Shown here in pieces: positions 1 to 11,000 of a stretch of 64,000 nt of DNA; the stretch's first letter is position 1, and every line of letters starts with the position of its first letter. Below the pieces are notes generated by a model, which worked only from the letters and a program-made list of their open reading frames with translations, ran no database searches and was not told the DNA's origin. Origin of the DNA: Plutella xylostella. Taxonomy: Eukaryota > Arthropoda > Insecta > Lepidoptera > Plutellidae. The stretch lies in NCBI RefSeq assembly GCF_932276165.1, contig NC_064008.1, positions 5,001-69,000 of the forward strand. Reading direction: 5' to 3'. Both the position numbers and the translations under genes were made by a program.

Positions 1-262
1 TAACCTAACCTAACCTAACCTAACCTAACCTAACCTAACCTAACCTAACCTAACCTAACCTAACCTAACCTAACCTAACCTAACCTAACCTAACCTAACC
101 TAACCTAACCTAACCTAACCTAACCTAACCTAACCTAACCTAACCTAACCTAACCTAACCTAACCTAACCTAACCTAACCTAACCTAACCTAACCTAACC
201 TAACCTAACCTAACCTAACCTAACCTAACCTAACCTAACCTAACCTAACCTAACCTAACCTA
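1..262. repeat. Telomeric (TAACC)n array
   Basis: About 52 perfect tandem copies of TAACC with no variant unit by eye. This is the C-rich strand of the TTAGG telomere repeat of most insects, running 5'->3' away from the end, as expected at the left end of a chromosome. It passes directly into LINE coding sequence at 263 with no spacer. It could instead be a telomeric block between telomere-targeted retrotransposons slightly inside the true end. Confidence 0.95.
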
Positions 263-935
263 CAATATACTCAGCGACTCTAGATCTGCACTGGAGTTGC
301 TGAGGGACCCATCATCAACACATCCCCTGGCCTACGAAATTAGAAAAAAGATAGAAGATCTAAAAGGGGCTGGGGGTGATGTTGCATTTTATTGGGTCAA
401 AGCTCACATCGGGATCCCTGGCAATGAAAGGGCTGATGAGTTGGCCAAGAGAGCAGCATTAACTCGAAAAGACTCGGCGGCGTACAGTTCGTTTCCCCTC
501 TCTCATGCAAAATATGCAATTAGATGGGAGACGACGAAGCAATGGCAGGAGAGGTACGCAACCTCCCCCACTGGCCGAGTCACCTTCTTGTTCTTCCCAA
601 ATGTCACGTCAGCCTACAAAATCCTTGGTTCCTTTACAATGTGCAACACCAAGGCGCAGCTGTGGACCGGACACGGTGGCTTTCGAGCGTACCTCCACAG
701 GTTCAAACTCTCCGAGAGCCCATCCTGCTCTTGTGACGATGAGACTCCGGAGACCATAGAACACCTGTTGGAGGAATGCCCTAGGTTTGGAGCTGCTAGG
801 TTTGATTGCGAACAAAAGGTCAAAGGAAGAATAAGAAGTGAGGAATTCCCTGCTCTCATGGCCAATGAATCCACACGACCGGTACCTCTTTCGCTCGGAT
901 CGCCTCGCGGCACAGACGTGTATAACGTTATTTAA
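263..935 (+). pseudogene. 5'-truncated LINE ORF2 (RNase H end), TRAS/R1-like
   Basis: This open frame is entered directly from the telomere array, with no ATG. It encodes the C-terminal part of a non-LTR retrotransposon polyprotein. The first residues hold an SDSRSALELL block (RNase H catalytic Asp region). The next block is FYWVKAHIGIPGNERAD, the classic RNase H signature. Near residue 150 there is a C-S-C...H-x4-C zinc-knuckle-like end (CSCDD...EHLLEECP). Endonuclease and reverse transcriptase are missing. Telomere-targeted TRAS elements insert in the CCTAA strand with this orientation, so a 5'-truncated TRAS-like insertion is the simplest reading. The clade is inferred from the junction and the RNase H domain, not from an alignment. 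The 3' end is replaced by the next LINE. Confidence 0.75.
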
Positions 936-1126
936 AAATTCACTCCCAATTCATTAACCTAAAATAATCCTTAATTACTAAGTATTAAGTGCAAAAGTGC
1001 AGTGCTAAGTTCAGAAATTATCTCGATTTAAAACTGGTTCACGGACGCGCAGTGATCAACAAGCTGCCCCCCGCGCACCTCGAGGGAACGAGATAGCTTC
1101 ATAATTGCTTTCTCTGTCGTACTACG

Positions 1127-2077
1127 GTGCTACGAAGTTACGGCTATCCCACAACCGCTACGTGTGCTACGAGTGCTATAAACCTATCAAGCACTGCTAT
1201 GGAGTCGGTAAACATGTCCGTGTGCGACGACGCTACTGATGTTACCCAAGCGTCCCAGCTAGACTTGACGCCACCGACCTACGTTTTTGAACGCACCCAT
1301 GCCCGCTACGTGTCACCGGAGGACTTAGGCGAATTTAAGGAAGACATAACCAAACTTATACAAGCCCTTGGGGAATCGGAAAAGAAAGAAGTACAATCTA
1401 TTTTACCTACGCTTCAGATAATACAAAATTCAAACCTCAATATTGAAAATTCTATATCGTTTCTCTCGGCTCAGAATGAAGAACTGTTTCGTAAAATTGA
1501 ACAACTGGAGAAAAAAGCCAAAGAGGACAAGGATTACATAATTATCCTGGAGGACAAACTTGAAAACTTACAAATGGGCTGCCGTAAATCTAACTTGGAA
1601 ATAAAAAACGTTCCTAGGAGAAACAACGAATCGAAAGAAGATCTTGTCAATATGGCTCTGTGTCTGTCTTCGACTATAGGAGGACAGCTGAGCAAAAATG
1701 ATATCAAGGACATATACAGGGTACGTGGAAAAGCTGAATCCAATAATCCACCAATTGTTCTTGAAACGTCATCTACCCTGCTGAAAGCCGACATCCTAAA
1801 ATTATGCAAGGCTTATAATACAACTACAAAGGGGAAGCTCTGCGCCAAACACCTCGGAGCAAGATACACAAATGATGACATACCTATCTATGTATCGGAA
1901 CAACTTACTGCCAAGGGATCGCGACTGTACTTTCGCGCCAGAGACCTCGCCAAATCTAAGCAGTACAAGTTCTGCTGGACCTCTTATGGACGAGTCTATG
2001 TGCGGAAAACCGAAAACTCGCCCATAATAACAATAAAAACAGAACTCCAAGTTGATGAATTGTTAAATAAGAACTGA
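1127..2077 (+). CDS. LINE ORF1 protein (coiled coil + baculovirus FP-like domain)
   Basis: A nucleic-acid-binding ORF1 protein of up to 316 residues. An in-frame ATG at 1199 (residue 25) is as likely a start as 1127. Residues ~90-150 form a coiled coil rich in E/K/L (ELFRKIEQLEKK, IIILEDKLENL), which probably drives multimerisation. From ~residue 157 (LEIKNVPRR) to ~308 the pattern fits the baculovirus FP25K-like domain that lepidopteran LINE ORF1 proteins share: NDIKDIYRVRGK, PPIVLETSS, then KQYKFCWTSYGRVYVRK. There is no CCHC knuckle. It is expected to coat the LINE RNA and work with the downstream ORF2. Assignment is by remembered family pattern, not a search. Confidence 0.75.
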   Translation: MLRSYGYPTTATCATSAINLSSTAMESVNMSVCDDATDVTQASQLDLTPPTYVFERTHARYVSPEDLGEFKEDITKLIQALGESEKKEVQSILPTLQIIQNSNLNIENSISFLSAQNEELFRKIEQLEKKAKEDKDYIIILEDKLENLQMGCRKSNLEIKNVPRRNNESKEDLVNMALCLSSTIGGQLSKNDIKDIYRVRGKAESNNPPIVLETSSTLLKADILKLCKAYNTTTKGKLCAKHLGARYTNDDIPIYVSEQLTAKGSRLYFRARDLAKSKQYKFCWTSYGRVYVRKTENSPIITIKTELQVDELLNKN

Positions 2078-2424
2078 CTCCTAGCCTGTAAGTACTCTTG
2101 TTATTTCTGTTATGATGTAATGTCATACATACAACACCACCAGCAAACATACACAACTGTATGTATAGATTATAATGTATGTTTAATTGTTATGTTACAA
2201 ACACCCATGCACACAAACACACTAACTCAATTACCCGACAACCACACTACCCCAAGCATATCATCTGACTACACGCAATCTTTCATATCACAATCTCACA
2301 TATTCACACATAAACCTAAAAACCAACTGTTACCTACTTTCTCACCCTATACTATCTATAAACTAAAAACAACTTTACCCCTGTGCATAGATACAACGTG
2401 TTTACTACAATTCGATAAATAAAA

Positions 2425-5403
2425 ATGGATGACACATTAAATACTGTGATTGACCTAGATAACATAGAAATAGCCCAAGCATTTCAATGCGACTTAGAAT
2501 CTATTGATAAATTTATTCACTTTAATACGAAGGACTTTTATTTAATAAATCAAAACATAACAAGTATATACTGTCACTTTGATGACTTATTGGTTACTCT
2601 TGCAAATTTAGATTTTTGTCCTGACTTGATTGTTCTAACAGAATGTTGGCTCAGTAAAGACAAACCGATACCTATTCTACCTAACTATACTTCATATGCA
2701 ACAACTCGATATTTTAATCAAAATGATGGAGTGATAACATATGTAAATAATAATATATCAGTCCGGGTTACTGAAATTAGCTTAGCTGACGCCTCCTGTC
2801 TTCAGATAGATACAGAAAATAACATTGTTCTGGCAATTTACCGGTCCCCTTGTAACACTAATGCTGAAAACTTTATAAATACTTTGAACCTTCACTTAGC
2901 AAAACTAAAAACATGTAAAAATATAATACTAACTGGGGACATCAATATAAATACCATCTCTAAAGAACATGAGCAAAGCTATGAGCGAAAGAATAGACAA
3001 AATTATCTAGAAATGCTCCCTACACATAGTTTAATGCCGGCACACAATCTACCAACACGACAAGGCAGCTGTTTAGACCACGTAGCTCTGAAAATAGATA
3101 GAAGTAAGACATCTGCTCTAGTTTTAGTTCTGAACACGTCTATTACTGATCACTCAATGACTTTACTTAGTCTTACAAGGCAAAACCTTAAATACAAATG
3201 TAGTAAAACAAAAAAAGTTATTAATTTTGATGAAGCTTTAAATTCATTAATGAATGAGAACATATCTGAATTATTATTTTGTAATGATCCTCAATTGGTT
3301 ACACAGATCCTAATAGATAAAATAAATAGATGTCTTACAGACAACACCCGTGAAGTAAAAATTTCAAAAAACCAAAGAATTATTAAACCCTGGATTACTC
3401 CAGGACTCTTACGATGCATTAGAAACCGTAATAATATCCAAAAACAGCTACGTGCTAACACAGGGGATGAAATCTTGAAAATTACCTTTAGAAGATACCG
3501 TAACTTCTGCAACAATTTACTCAAGAAAATTAAAAGAAATTATCAAAGAAGGTTATTACAATTTGCCTCGAAAACATCAAAAAGTTTATGGAAAAATATA
3601 AAAAATATAACTCATATAAAGAATAATAAATCGGATAGTACAAAATTACTACAAACTAAGTCCTCCTCTCAGGAATCTGTTGATTACGTTAATAATTTTT
3701 TTGCTGATATTGGAAAAAACCTTGCTAATGCTATTACTCAAAAAATTGGTGATAAAATACCTAAGCACAATACAAATTGTTATACTACTTCCCAAAGCTT
3801 ACCTTCATTATCGTCATTTGCTATGTTAGACACAGATCCCGAAGAAGTTCATACTATACTAATGGGACTTAAATCAGATAGTGCGCCCGGGTGGGACGGT
3901 ATACCATCCAGTTTTCTCAAAGTAGCTAGAAAAGAAATAGTACCCGTCATCTCTCACCTGGCAAATCTCTGCTTTACCATGGGTGTATTCCCTGCACTAT
4001 TAAAAATAGCAATCATAACCCCGGTTCACAAGGGTGGGGACAGAGATGATGTCAATAATTACAGGCCAATTTCAGTTTTACCATCATTATCTAAAATACT
4101 AGAAAAGTTAATTAACAACAGACTAATAAATTATCTTGATAAATACAAAATTTTATCTGATTATCAATATGGATTTCGTAAAGGTAAAAGTACACAAGAT
4201 GCTGTTTTATCTATTACATCAAAAATCATAGATCAACTTGACAATAAAGGCAAATGTCTGACAGTATTTTTAGACCTCAAAAAGGCATTTGATACTGTCT
4301 CTGTCCCCATTCTGGTGAACAAACTAGAAAAAATTGGAATCAGGGGTACGGCTTTGCAGTTGCTTGGGGATTATCTAAGTGAGAGAAGACAAAGAGTTAA
4401 AATTGAACAAACTGTCAGTGACGTCACAAGTATAAGCTACGGGGTCCCTCAGGGTTCTGTACTGGGTCCTACCCTATTTTTGATATATATCAATGAATTA
4501 TGCAACATAGAACTTGATAACACCCAGGTTGTCTCATATGCAGATGACACAGCAGTGGTCTTTACTGGTAAGTCTTGGGACACTATTAAGATAGCAGCAG
4601 AAAAAGGATTGGCTTCTATTTCAAACTGGTTAGAATCAAACTTACTTACACTCAACACCGCTAAAACCAATTTCATGTGCTTTTCGATCTATAATAATAG
4701 CCAACCTGATAGTTCTTACAATATCAAAATTCACAACTGTACCAACATAGCCCAGTCAAAATGTACCTGCCCAGCTATTACTAAAGTTAGCTTCGTAAAA
4801 TATTTGGGTGTCATCATAGACCAACGTCTTTCGTGGCATTCGCAAATAGAGGCCCTCGCAGGGAGATTAAGGAAACTAATATGGATATTTAAAACATTGC
4901 GGCACGTGACTGACAAAAATCTTCTCAACAAAATATACATAGCCCTCGCGCAATCATTAATAATATATTGTATCACTGTCTGGGGTGGTGCGCTAAAAAC
5001 AAAGTTCATAGAGGTAGAACGTGCACAAAGAATTCTTCTTAAAGTCATGTATTTTAAAAAACGAACCTTTAGTACTCGCGAGCTGTACCTTACAAGTAAC
5101 CTATTATCAATAAGACAACTTTATATATTACATGTTATACTGAAAAAGCACACAACACTTAAATTTGACATCAGCATATTAAATAAAAGAAGAAAGGATG
5201 TTGTGGCCAAGTCCCTCCCAGTTAGAACTTTGTTTGCACAGATACAATATCCTCACCAATCATCTCATCTATTCAATACTATAAATAAAGAACTAGAAAT
5301 ATACTTAATGTCGTATCATGAATGTAAAAAGTCTTTAACTGAATGGTTGAAATCCTTGGAATATTGTGAATGTGAAAAACTTCTTGAATATAATAAATTG
5401 TAA
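2425..5403 (+). CDS. LINE ORF2: APE endonuclease-reverse transcriptase
   Basis: A 992-residue ORF2 protein with no frameshift or stop. Residues ~40-255 are an apurinic-type endonuclease: LINQNITSI, LTECWL, AIYRSP, LTGDININ, then ITDHSMTLLSL with the catalytic-type D-H. The reverse transcriptase runs from about residue 490: SAPGWDGIPSSFLK, NNYRPISVLPS, FRKGKSTQDA, motif A FLDLKKAFD (D617), motif B YGVPQGSVLGP, and motif C YADD (residues 705-708). No RNase H follows, and the tail ends in a CECEKL cluster. The protein nicks target DNA and copies the LINE RNA in place. All visible catalytic signatures are present, so activity is plausible. Confidence 0.9.
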   Translation: MDDTLNTVIDLDNIEIAQAFQCDLESIDKFIHFNTKDFYLINQNITSIYCHFDDLLVTLANLDFCPDLIVLTECWLSKDKPIPILPNYTSYATTRYFNQNDGVITYVNNNISVRVTEISLADASCLQIDTENNIVLAIYRSPCNTNAENFINTLNLHLAKLKTCKNIILTGDININTISKEHEQSYERKNRQNYLEMLPTHSLMPAHNLPTRQGSCLDHVALKIDRSKTSALVLVLNTSITDHSMTLLSLTRQNLKYKCSKTKKVINFDEALNSLMNENISELLFCNDPQLVTQILIDKINRCLTDNTREVKISKNQRIIKPWITPGLLRCIRNRNNIQKQLRANTGDEILKITFRRYRNFCNNLLKKIKRNYQRRLLQFASKTSKSLWKNIKNITHIKNNKSDSTKLLQTKSSSQESVDYVNNFFADIGKNLANAITQKIGDKIPKHNTNCYTTSQSLPSLSSFAMLDTDPEEVHTILMGLKSDSAPGWDGIPSSFLKVARKEIVPVISHLANLCFTMGVFPALLKIAIITPVHKGGDRDDVNNYRPISVLPSLSKILEKLINNRLINYLDKYKILSDYQYGFRKGKSTQDAVLSITSKIIDQLDNKGKCLTVFLDLKKAFDTVSVPILVNKLEKIGIRGTALQLLGDYLSERRQRVKIEQTVSDVTSISYGVPQGSVLGPTLFLIYINELCNIELDNTQVVSYADDTAVVFTGKSWDTIKIAAEKGLASISNWLESNLLTLNTAKTNFMCFSIYNNSQPDSSYNIKIHNCTNIAQSKCTCPAITKVSFVKYLGVIIDQRLSWHSQIEALAGRLRKLIWIFKTLRHVTDKNLLNKIYIALAQSLIIYCITVWGGALKTKFIEVERAQRILLKVMYFKKRTFSTRELYLTSNLLSIRQLYILHVILKKHTTLKFDISILNKRRKDVVAKSLPVRTLFAQIQYPHQSSHLFNTINKELEIYLMSYHECKKSLTEWLKSLEYCECEKLLEYNKL

Positions 5404-5460
5404 GTGGTAGTTTTGGTTTTGGATTTAGAGAATCAATAAATAAAGATAGAAAAGTAACAT

Positions 5461-7440
5461 CTCGATACCAATCTTTTGTTATCTACTTTTTTAAATACTT
5501 GTCTACTTGTGAAGCTCTTAGGGTGCTGTTTTACTGATCAACTGCTGGTCTGTTGTATTTGTTTTGTTATTATTTTTGTTATATTTTAGTTAGTGTTATT
5601 TTATGACATGATACAGATACCTGCTAACCTTGAAATGCCTTCAGATTGAATGATATTTTTGTTTGAAGCTACCACACTGTTCATCTCAAACTGTATAAAT
5701 GAAAGTAATATATACTAAATAAAATTTAATTATGTTAATCTTTTTATTGTCTATCTCTTACTTTAGCATAATAACATAAAATAATATTTAACTCAAACTG
5801 TAAATCTTTGGAAGTTTTAACCCCTACTCATTCAAAAGGGTATCTAAGGCAATAAAACTGTTTGATTTTTGCTTGTATAGCTGTAATTATTCACATTTTA
5901 AGTTTTTCAATTAGCTACTCAACATCTGACTGCCTTGATACTCACAATTTAATAAATTTTGCTTACTAAAAATCTTCAATGACTTGTAATCTTCCTATTC
6001 TAAGGTGTTGAATACTTGTATATCTCAATTGCCCAAATCCAATTTCTTTCAATGATATTCTTTTGTTTGAAGCTGCCACACTGTAAATCTCATACTGTAC
6101 CTAACTCATGAATGTGTAATTAAAAGTAATTTACTAAAGTTAATTATGTAAATCTATTTATTGTCTAGCACTTACCATAACTTAAATAAAATGATATTTA
6201 CTGATATAGTAGATAATATTTTTGTTTGAAGCTACCACACTGCACATCTCATACTGTTGATCATAAAGGTAATTTACTGGAATTGATTAAGTATGTAAAT
6301 CTTTTTATTGTCTAGCACTTACCTTAACTTAAATGGAATGAAATGAAACTCAAACTGCCAATTGATTACTGTTTATTAAAGTATGTTTACTGAAAATCTT
6401 GAATATAACTTGTAATCTTCCTATACTAAGGTATTGGGTGATAAATAAAATAAATTGAATTCTTACTTTTATATCTCAATTAAATACTTAATTACATTTT
6501 TGGTTTTATACTTATCCTTCAGTGTATGACTGGTTCAATACTTACTGAAATATGTTAGACTTGAAACATTATACTTGAACAAAACTTGAATTATACTTCA
6601 CATAACATAATTTATGCTTTAAATTTAATATTAAAAACTAAAATAGTATAACCGTGTCATTGTACTTAATACTTATAAGAATTAAATTATGTCAAAATTT
6701 GGCTAAATTACTTTGTTAAGAAAGAGTGACCTCTTCTGGCACAGGTGCTTATGTACTTAAAAGAAGGGGTCAAGCTTAGTTTACTGAAAAACTTTTTGGC
6801 AAATGAATAAACGTTTTTGTATTTTTTTTTATTTTTTTTTTTTTTGATCGGTGTTTATGGGTTTTGCCTTTTAAATGTCGTAAAGCTAGCAAACGGTGCG
6901 AATAGGACCAGGTGATAATAAACTGTGATAATTTTAGTATAATTAATTATGATGTTTGTAAATAAAAAATAAAAAAAAATATAATAATAATAAGCTTTAA
7001 CTTATTTATAATTAGTTTTAGATTTAATGAATTTAATTTATAATTATTTATTGTAATTTGTAAATGTCAATTATATGAATGATGCATTATATTATGTTAT
7101 AATGCATTACTATTGTAATTATGTTAATTTTAATGTAACTTTAACTTACTGTCTCTTAAACTTTATTCTTCTGTTTCTACATTGTATTCTTCAATTGTTT
7201 CTTTTCTTTATTTTTATTATTATTATTAATTATTAAACATTTATTTTCAGATATAACATCCATAGTGAATTAGTAAAACATGTCGAAAATTGTTAGTCAA
7301 AATATAAATATCATAGGTAGGTACATGCAAAAATTAAATTAAATTAGATCCGAAATAATAAATAAATATACTTAAATGTCATTTTAAATGTAAATTAAAT
7401 TGGATTGAATAAAGTGAAATAACAAATTGAATTAATAAAT
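5461..7440. other. AT-rich non-coding stretch between two LINEs
   Basis: No credible gene. It holds three imperfect copies of a ~150-base unit (listed separately), a poly-T-rich run at 6819-6845 preceded by AATAAA-type signals, and very AT-rich DNA to 7440. Some of it may be LINE 3' UTR, but no boundary is visible. Confidence 0.6.
5645..6440. repeat. Three imperfect direct copies, TTTGTTTGAAGCT unit
   Basis: The block TTTGTTTGAAGCTRCCACACTG recurs near 5656, 6061 and 6220. Each copy is followed by CATCTCA-ACTGT, a variable stretch, and TTTTATTGTCTA-C-CTTAC. A second shared block, CTTGTAATCTTCCTAT-CTAAGGT, follows near 5982 and 6409. The copies are diverged in length, so this is an old local duplication rather than a fresh satellite. 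Confidence 0.75.
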
Positions 7441-7500
7441 TGAATCATTAAATTGAATTAATAAATTAAATTAATAAATTGAATTAATAAATTAATATAT

Positions 7501-9639
7501 TCATTTCTTATTTCGGTTAATGTGTACACCTACGCAATGCCTCACAATTGGACTATCCATCCTATCCGCCAACACACTGAGGATAGCATTCGAGCTGCTC
7601 CGCGTACGCGATAGCAAGGAAGCTGCTCGCTTACGCATGACGGCAAAGAAGTCATCCACTCTGGCTTCAGCGAACATACCTGATGCGGAGCAGAATCTCG
7701 GCAGCCCCAACACGATCCTCAGTGCGTTATTGTACTGGACGCGCAGCGCGCTGTAGGCCCGGCGCGTGTAGTTGACCCACAGGCTGCACGTGTAGAAGGA
7801 CTGACAGTACGCTCGGAATAAGGTCAGCTTGACTTGTCGAGTACAGCGTGCAAACCGGCGAGCCAGCATGTTGCACCTGACCGCCAGCGCCCTGCGCTCC
7901 CGCTCCATGTCCAGGTCGTCTACGAGCGTCTCCGTGACCACGTGACCCAGGTACTTGAACTCGGTGACTCTGTTTAACTCTACTCCTCCTAAGTAGACTG
8001 AAGGAACCAGTCTCTTTTTTATATTTGGAGCCTGAAAGACTAACAGTTCACTTTTTTTAGTATTGTACCTAAGTCCGTGTGTTTCCGCATACGACTCGCA
8101 GACTGCCAGAAGCCTCGTGAGACCGTTGATCGATGGGCTCAGCAGCACCATGTCATCTGCATAGCTTATGTTATTGATCATAACGCCATCTATTGAGCAT
8201 CCAACTTTGGTGCTGCTGAGCTCACCTATCAGATCATTCATGTACAGGTTAAACAATTTAGGGGAAGACAAACCCCCCTGTCTTACCCCACAGCCCAACC
8301 TATACTCGCCACTGCTGGAATTAGACCATCTAACTGTGTTAACTTGATTGTCATACCAGTAGCGAAAAACTGAAACCAACTCCAGTGGCATTTCTTTCGC
8401 AAGCTTATCCCAAAGAATATTATAGGACACCCTATCGAAAGCCTTTGAAAGGTCTAAAAAGCACGCATAGACCGGTGTCTTTCTACTAGTGTAGTATTGA
8501 ACAGTTTGCTTAAGACACATAATGGCGCTCTCAGTCGACAGCCCTGCGCGGAAACCGAACTGCCCGCTGTGCAGACGCAAGCATTTGTCCAAGTGTTTAT
8601 TAAGCAAACTGTCCAACACTTTGGCTATTACAGTGGCTAGCGAAATTGGCCTGTAGTTATTACTGTCACTCAAGTCACCTGTTCTGTTCTTCACCACTGG
8701 CACAACAATAGTTTTCATCAGATCCCTAGGCAGATAAGAGTGTCCAATTATAAAATTAAACAAAAGCGTGAGTACTCTGGGCAGGTGTACACCTGCAAAT
8801 TTCAAATGTTCGACGCTCAGCCCGTCATGTCCTGGAGATTTACCTCGTTTCATACAATGGATTGCAGATGTCACATCCTTCACAGTATACTGTATATGAG
8901 GTGTATCAGCAGACACATCACGGGGGTGATCGCCTAGTTGAGTCAAGTTATTTACAGATTGTACAGGAGAAACAATAAAATTACTTTTGAAAAGGTTAGC
9001 AATATCTGAACCATCAGAAACACCATCTACAGTTACAGGAAGGCTCATCCTGGGACTCAGTCTGTCAGTCTGTTTCCAAAATTTACTAAAATCTTTATTA
9101 TCATGACTCGTTGCAATGATATCCATCTTAATCTGATTCTCATTGTCTTGACACCACTTCAACTTGTTCTTAAAGACCTTTTTGGTGTTTTTCATGTAGT
9201 CATGTATGTACCCAGTGGACGGTAGGCCATACAGCTGCCAGGTCTGAAAGGCCAGCCGAGCCTCCCTGTGCGCCTCCGATACATGTTTGTTCCAGCCAAT
9301 GACATACTTCTTACGACTACTGCTCCTAATCTTACTACAGTGAAGTGCAGCTTTCTGCATAACAGTAACAATATTATTGTACATTCGATCAATGATTTTC
9401 ATATGCTCCGTATTTTTACACATTTTACCACAACACATGCTCATCTCAGGTGGAAAATCAATTGATCTTAATTCTGAATGACAGATACTATGATACTCAT
9501 CAATTTGTGACTTATCCCGCTCGCCCCACAGTACAGAGTTATGCAACATATTGTTTACATTACTACGTGGTGATAGTATTGAGAAATCACAAGTAATTTG
9601 CAAAGGGAAATGATCCGACCAAGAAACATCATATTTCAC
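7501..9639 (-). pseudogene. LINE ORF2, reverse transcriptase part
   Basis: 712 open residues forming the C-terminal part of a split ORF2. The first residues, VSWSDHFPL, are the SDH end of the endonuclease, so the ATG at 9639 is not a true start. Then come RGKSPGHDGLS, SNNYRPISLATV, FGFRAGLSTESA, motif A FLDLSKAFDRV, motif B GVRQGGLSSP, motif C ISYADDMVLL (YADD codons at 8152-8163), KSELLVF and FKYLGHVV. No RNase H domain follows. The frame joins that of 9751-10403 once the 92-bp insertion is discounted. Confidence 0.85.
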
Positions 9640-9658
9640 CTCAACACTAGAAATAGAT

Positions 9659-9764
9659 TTGTACGCTACAGTTTTTTGATTTCGATTTCAAAAGGTCTTT
9701 ATTTGCACATAGTTAGACAGCTTGCTTACTTTCTAGTGTTAGTTTTTTTGTTGTACGCTACAGT
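9659..9764 (-). mobile_element. 5'-truncated retro-insertion with 14-bp TSD
   Basis: The 14-mer TTGTACGCTACAGT occurs at 9659-9672 and again at 9751-9764. Between the copies lie 78 bases that read on the minus strand as a retrotransposon 3' end: a TGTGCAAATAAAGACC signal, then a short A-rich tail. Insert plus one repeat is 92 bp. Removing 92 puts the endonuclease and reverse transcriptase halves of the host LINE back in one frame, so this is a nested target-primed insertion. Confidence 0.85.
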
Positions 9765-10403
9765 GCTAGTAAGGCAGTGGTCTAGCCAACGAGCACAGCC
9801 ATGGGCGTCACTAATAAAAGTATATGTGCCCGAGTCTAACCCCAGATATTCAAAATCCGCACAAATCCATTTCTGTTCTGAACAAAAATTCAAAAGCTCA
9901 TTACAGAACAACTCACCAGGGTGGGAATTAAAGTCACCTAAAATAACTACATTTTCTACCTTCAGGTCGTCAATAATAGCACTAATTTCTGCTAAGCACT
10001 CAGTGAATTCCGGTAGGTTTTTTATTGAGTCGGTTGGCATATACACAGAAAACACAAGCACAGAAAGGCCATTCACTTTGCAATTTATTGCCACTATTCG
10101 CGTATTTTTGCATTTAACGATACACACGTTATCAAAGGCACCTTTTCGCCACAGCAGCGCCACCCCTCCGTAGGGCCGGCCGCGCACGACGCCCGCCGCC
10201 GTGTCCACCGCGGAGGATCCCGTCGCCGCGAACTCTGGCTCGATGGAACTGAGATACTCGAGGTCGTGCGGCATAAGCCATGTCTCCTGTAGTGCAATTA
10301 TGTCGTTCATTTTACATAATTCCTTCACATAGTCCGTAGCTCTCACAACAGACTTACAGTTGAAGCTGACGAGATTGCATTTATTTGAAGTTGTACTATG
10401 CAT
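9726..10403 (-). pseudogene. LINE ORF2, endonuclease part
   Basis: The N-terminal part of the same ORF2, with ATG at 10403 overlapping the end of ORF1 by 8 bases. APE-type endonuclease motifs appear in order: LVSFNCKSV, ALQETWL, PYGGVALLWRK, FSVYMPTDS, VILGDFNSHPG, and GTYTF...ARWLDHCLTS. The frame then runs into the 92-bp insertion and stops at 9726. The overlapping start suggests ORF2 is reached by reinitiation from ORF1, as in several two-ORF LINEs (inference). Confidence 0.8.
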
Positions 10404-11000
10404 TTTTTGTTAAAGAATTATCCGGGACTTCAGTTCCTTGTCTAAATACAATATATCGCCGGAAGTATATACCATAAGGCCACAAGTCATCATTCTCAAA
10501 CTGTTCTAATTTGTGTTTTGGTATAAATATTTTATACGAATCAGAACTTTTTGGTTCTTTAGATGGAACTTTCACCGGCCATACTTTTACATTCGTTTTA
10601 TTAAGTATGTATTCCGCGATATGTTTTTCTGTCGTCTCTGTCGAAACATTATAGATGTATAGTGGCATTTTAGCCTCTGCTGCCTTGAACTTAGAGTTCT
10701 CATTGACGGGCGCTTTACCCTTTCTACCAATAAAACGCGTTTGCTTTGTTTGTTTACGTCTTATCACCTGCGTCCACTCTCCAGTGTCACCTTCTTTATT
10801 TGGTCGGATAGCATCTGTTATCTTAACTTGGGCGGGTGCGCATCGGGGTGTTGATAATATACGATCGGTCTTGGCGCTCGACGTTTTGGCAGTTGAAGTA
10901 AGATGATTCATTGCAACTTTTGCGTACGACAAAGAGGGCGATACTTGTTTATCCGGGGCGACGGTGGTGTTAGAGGGAGATGCTATAGGCGTTTTCTACA
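10396..11000 (-). pseudogene. LINE ORF1 remnant with in-frame TAG
   Basis: The open part codes for about 178 residues, with the first ATG at 10911. The C-terminal half looks like a small RNA-binding fold (MPLYIYNVSTE...SYKIFIPKHK...GIYFRRYIVFR). Upstream the frame continues (PIASPSN, APDKQVSPSLSYAKVA) to a TAG at 10998-10996. Beyond it the same frame is open again (LSPTLRNDDEL) until the hAT element at 11060. The TAG therefore looks like a mutation in a longer ORF1, though the family's usual length is not known to me. Confidence 0.6.

Larger units (their letters stand above)
950..5460 (+). mobile_element. Two-ORF non-LTR retrotransposon with intact frames
   Basis: A 5' UTR of about 180-250 bases, ORF1 (1127-2077), a 347-base AT-rich spacer, ORF2 (2425-5403) and a short 3' UTR with AATAAATAAAG near 5438. 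Both frames are uninterrupted, so the copy is young or recently active. There is no LTR and no RNase H domain. It probably belongs to the Jockey/CR1 side of the LINE tree, but the clade is not settled here. The outer borders are estimates, because no target-site duplication could be recognised. Confidence 0.75.
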
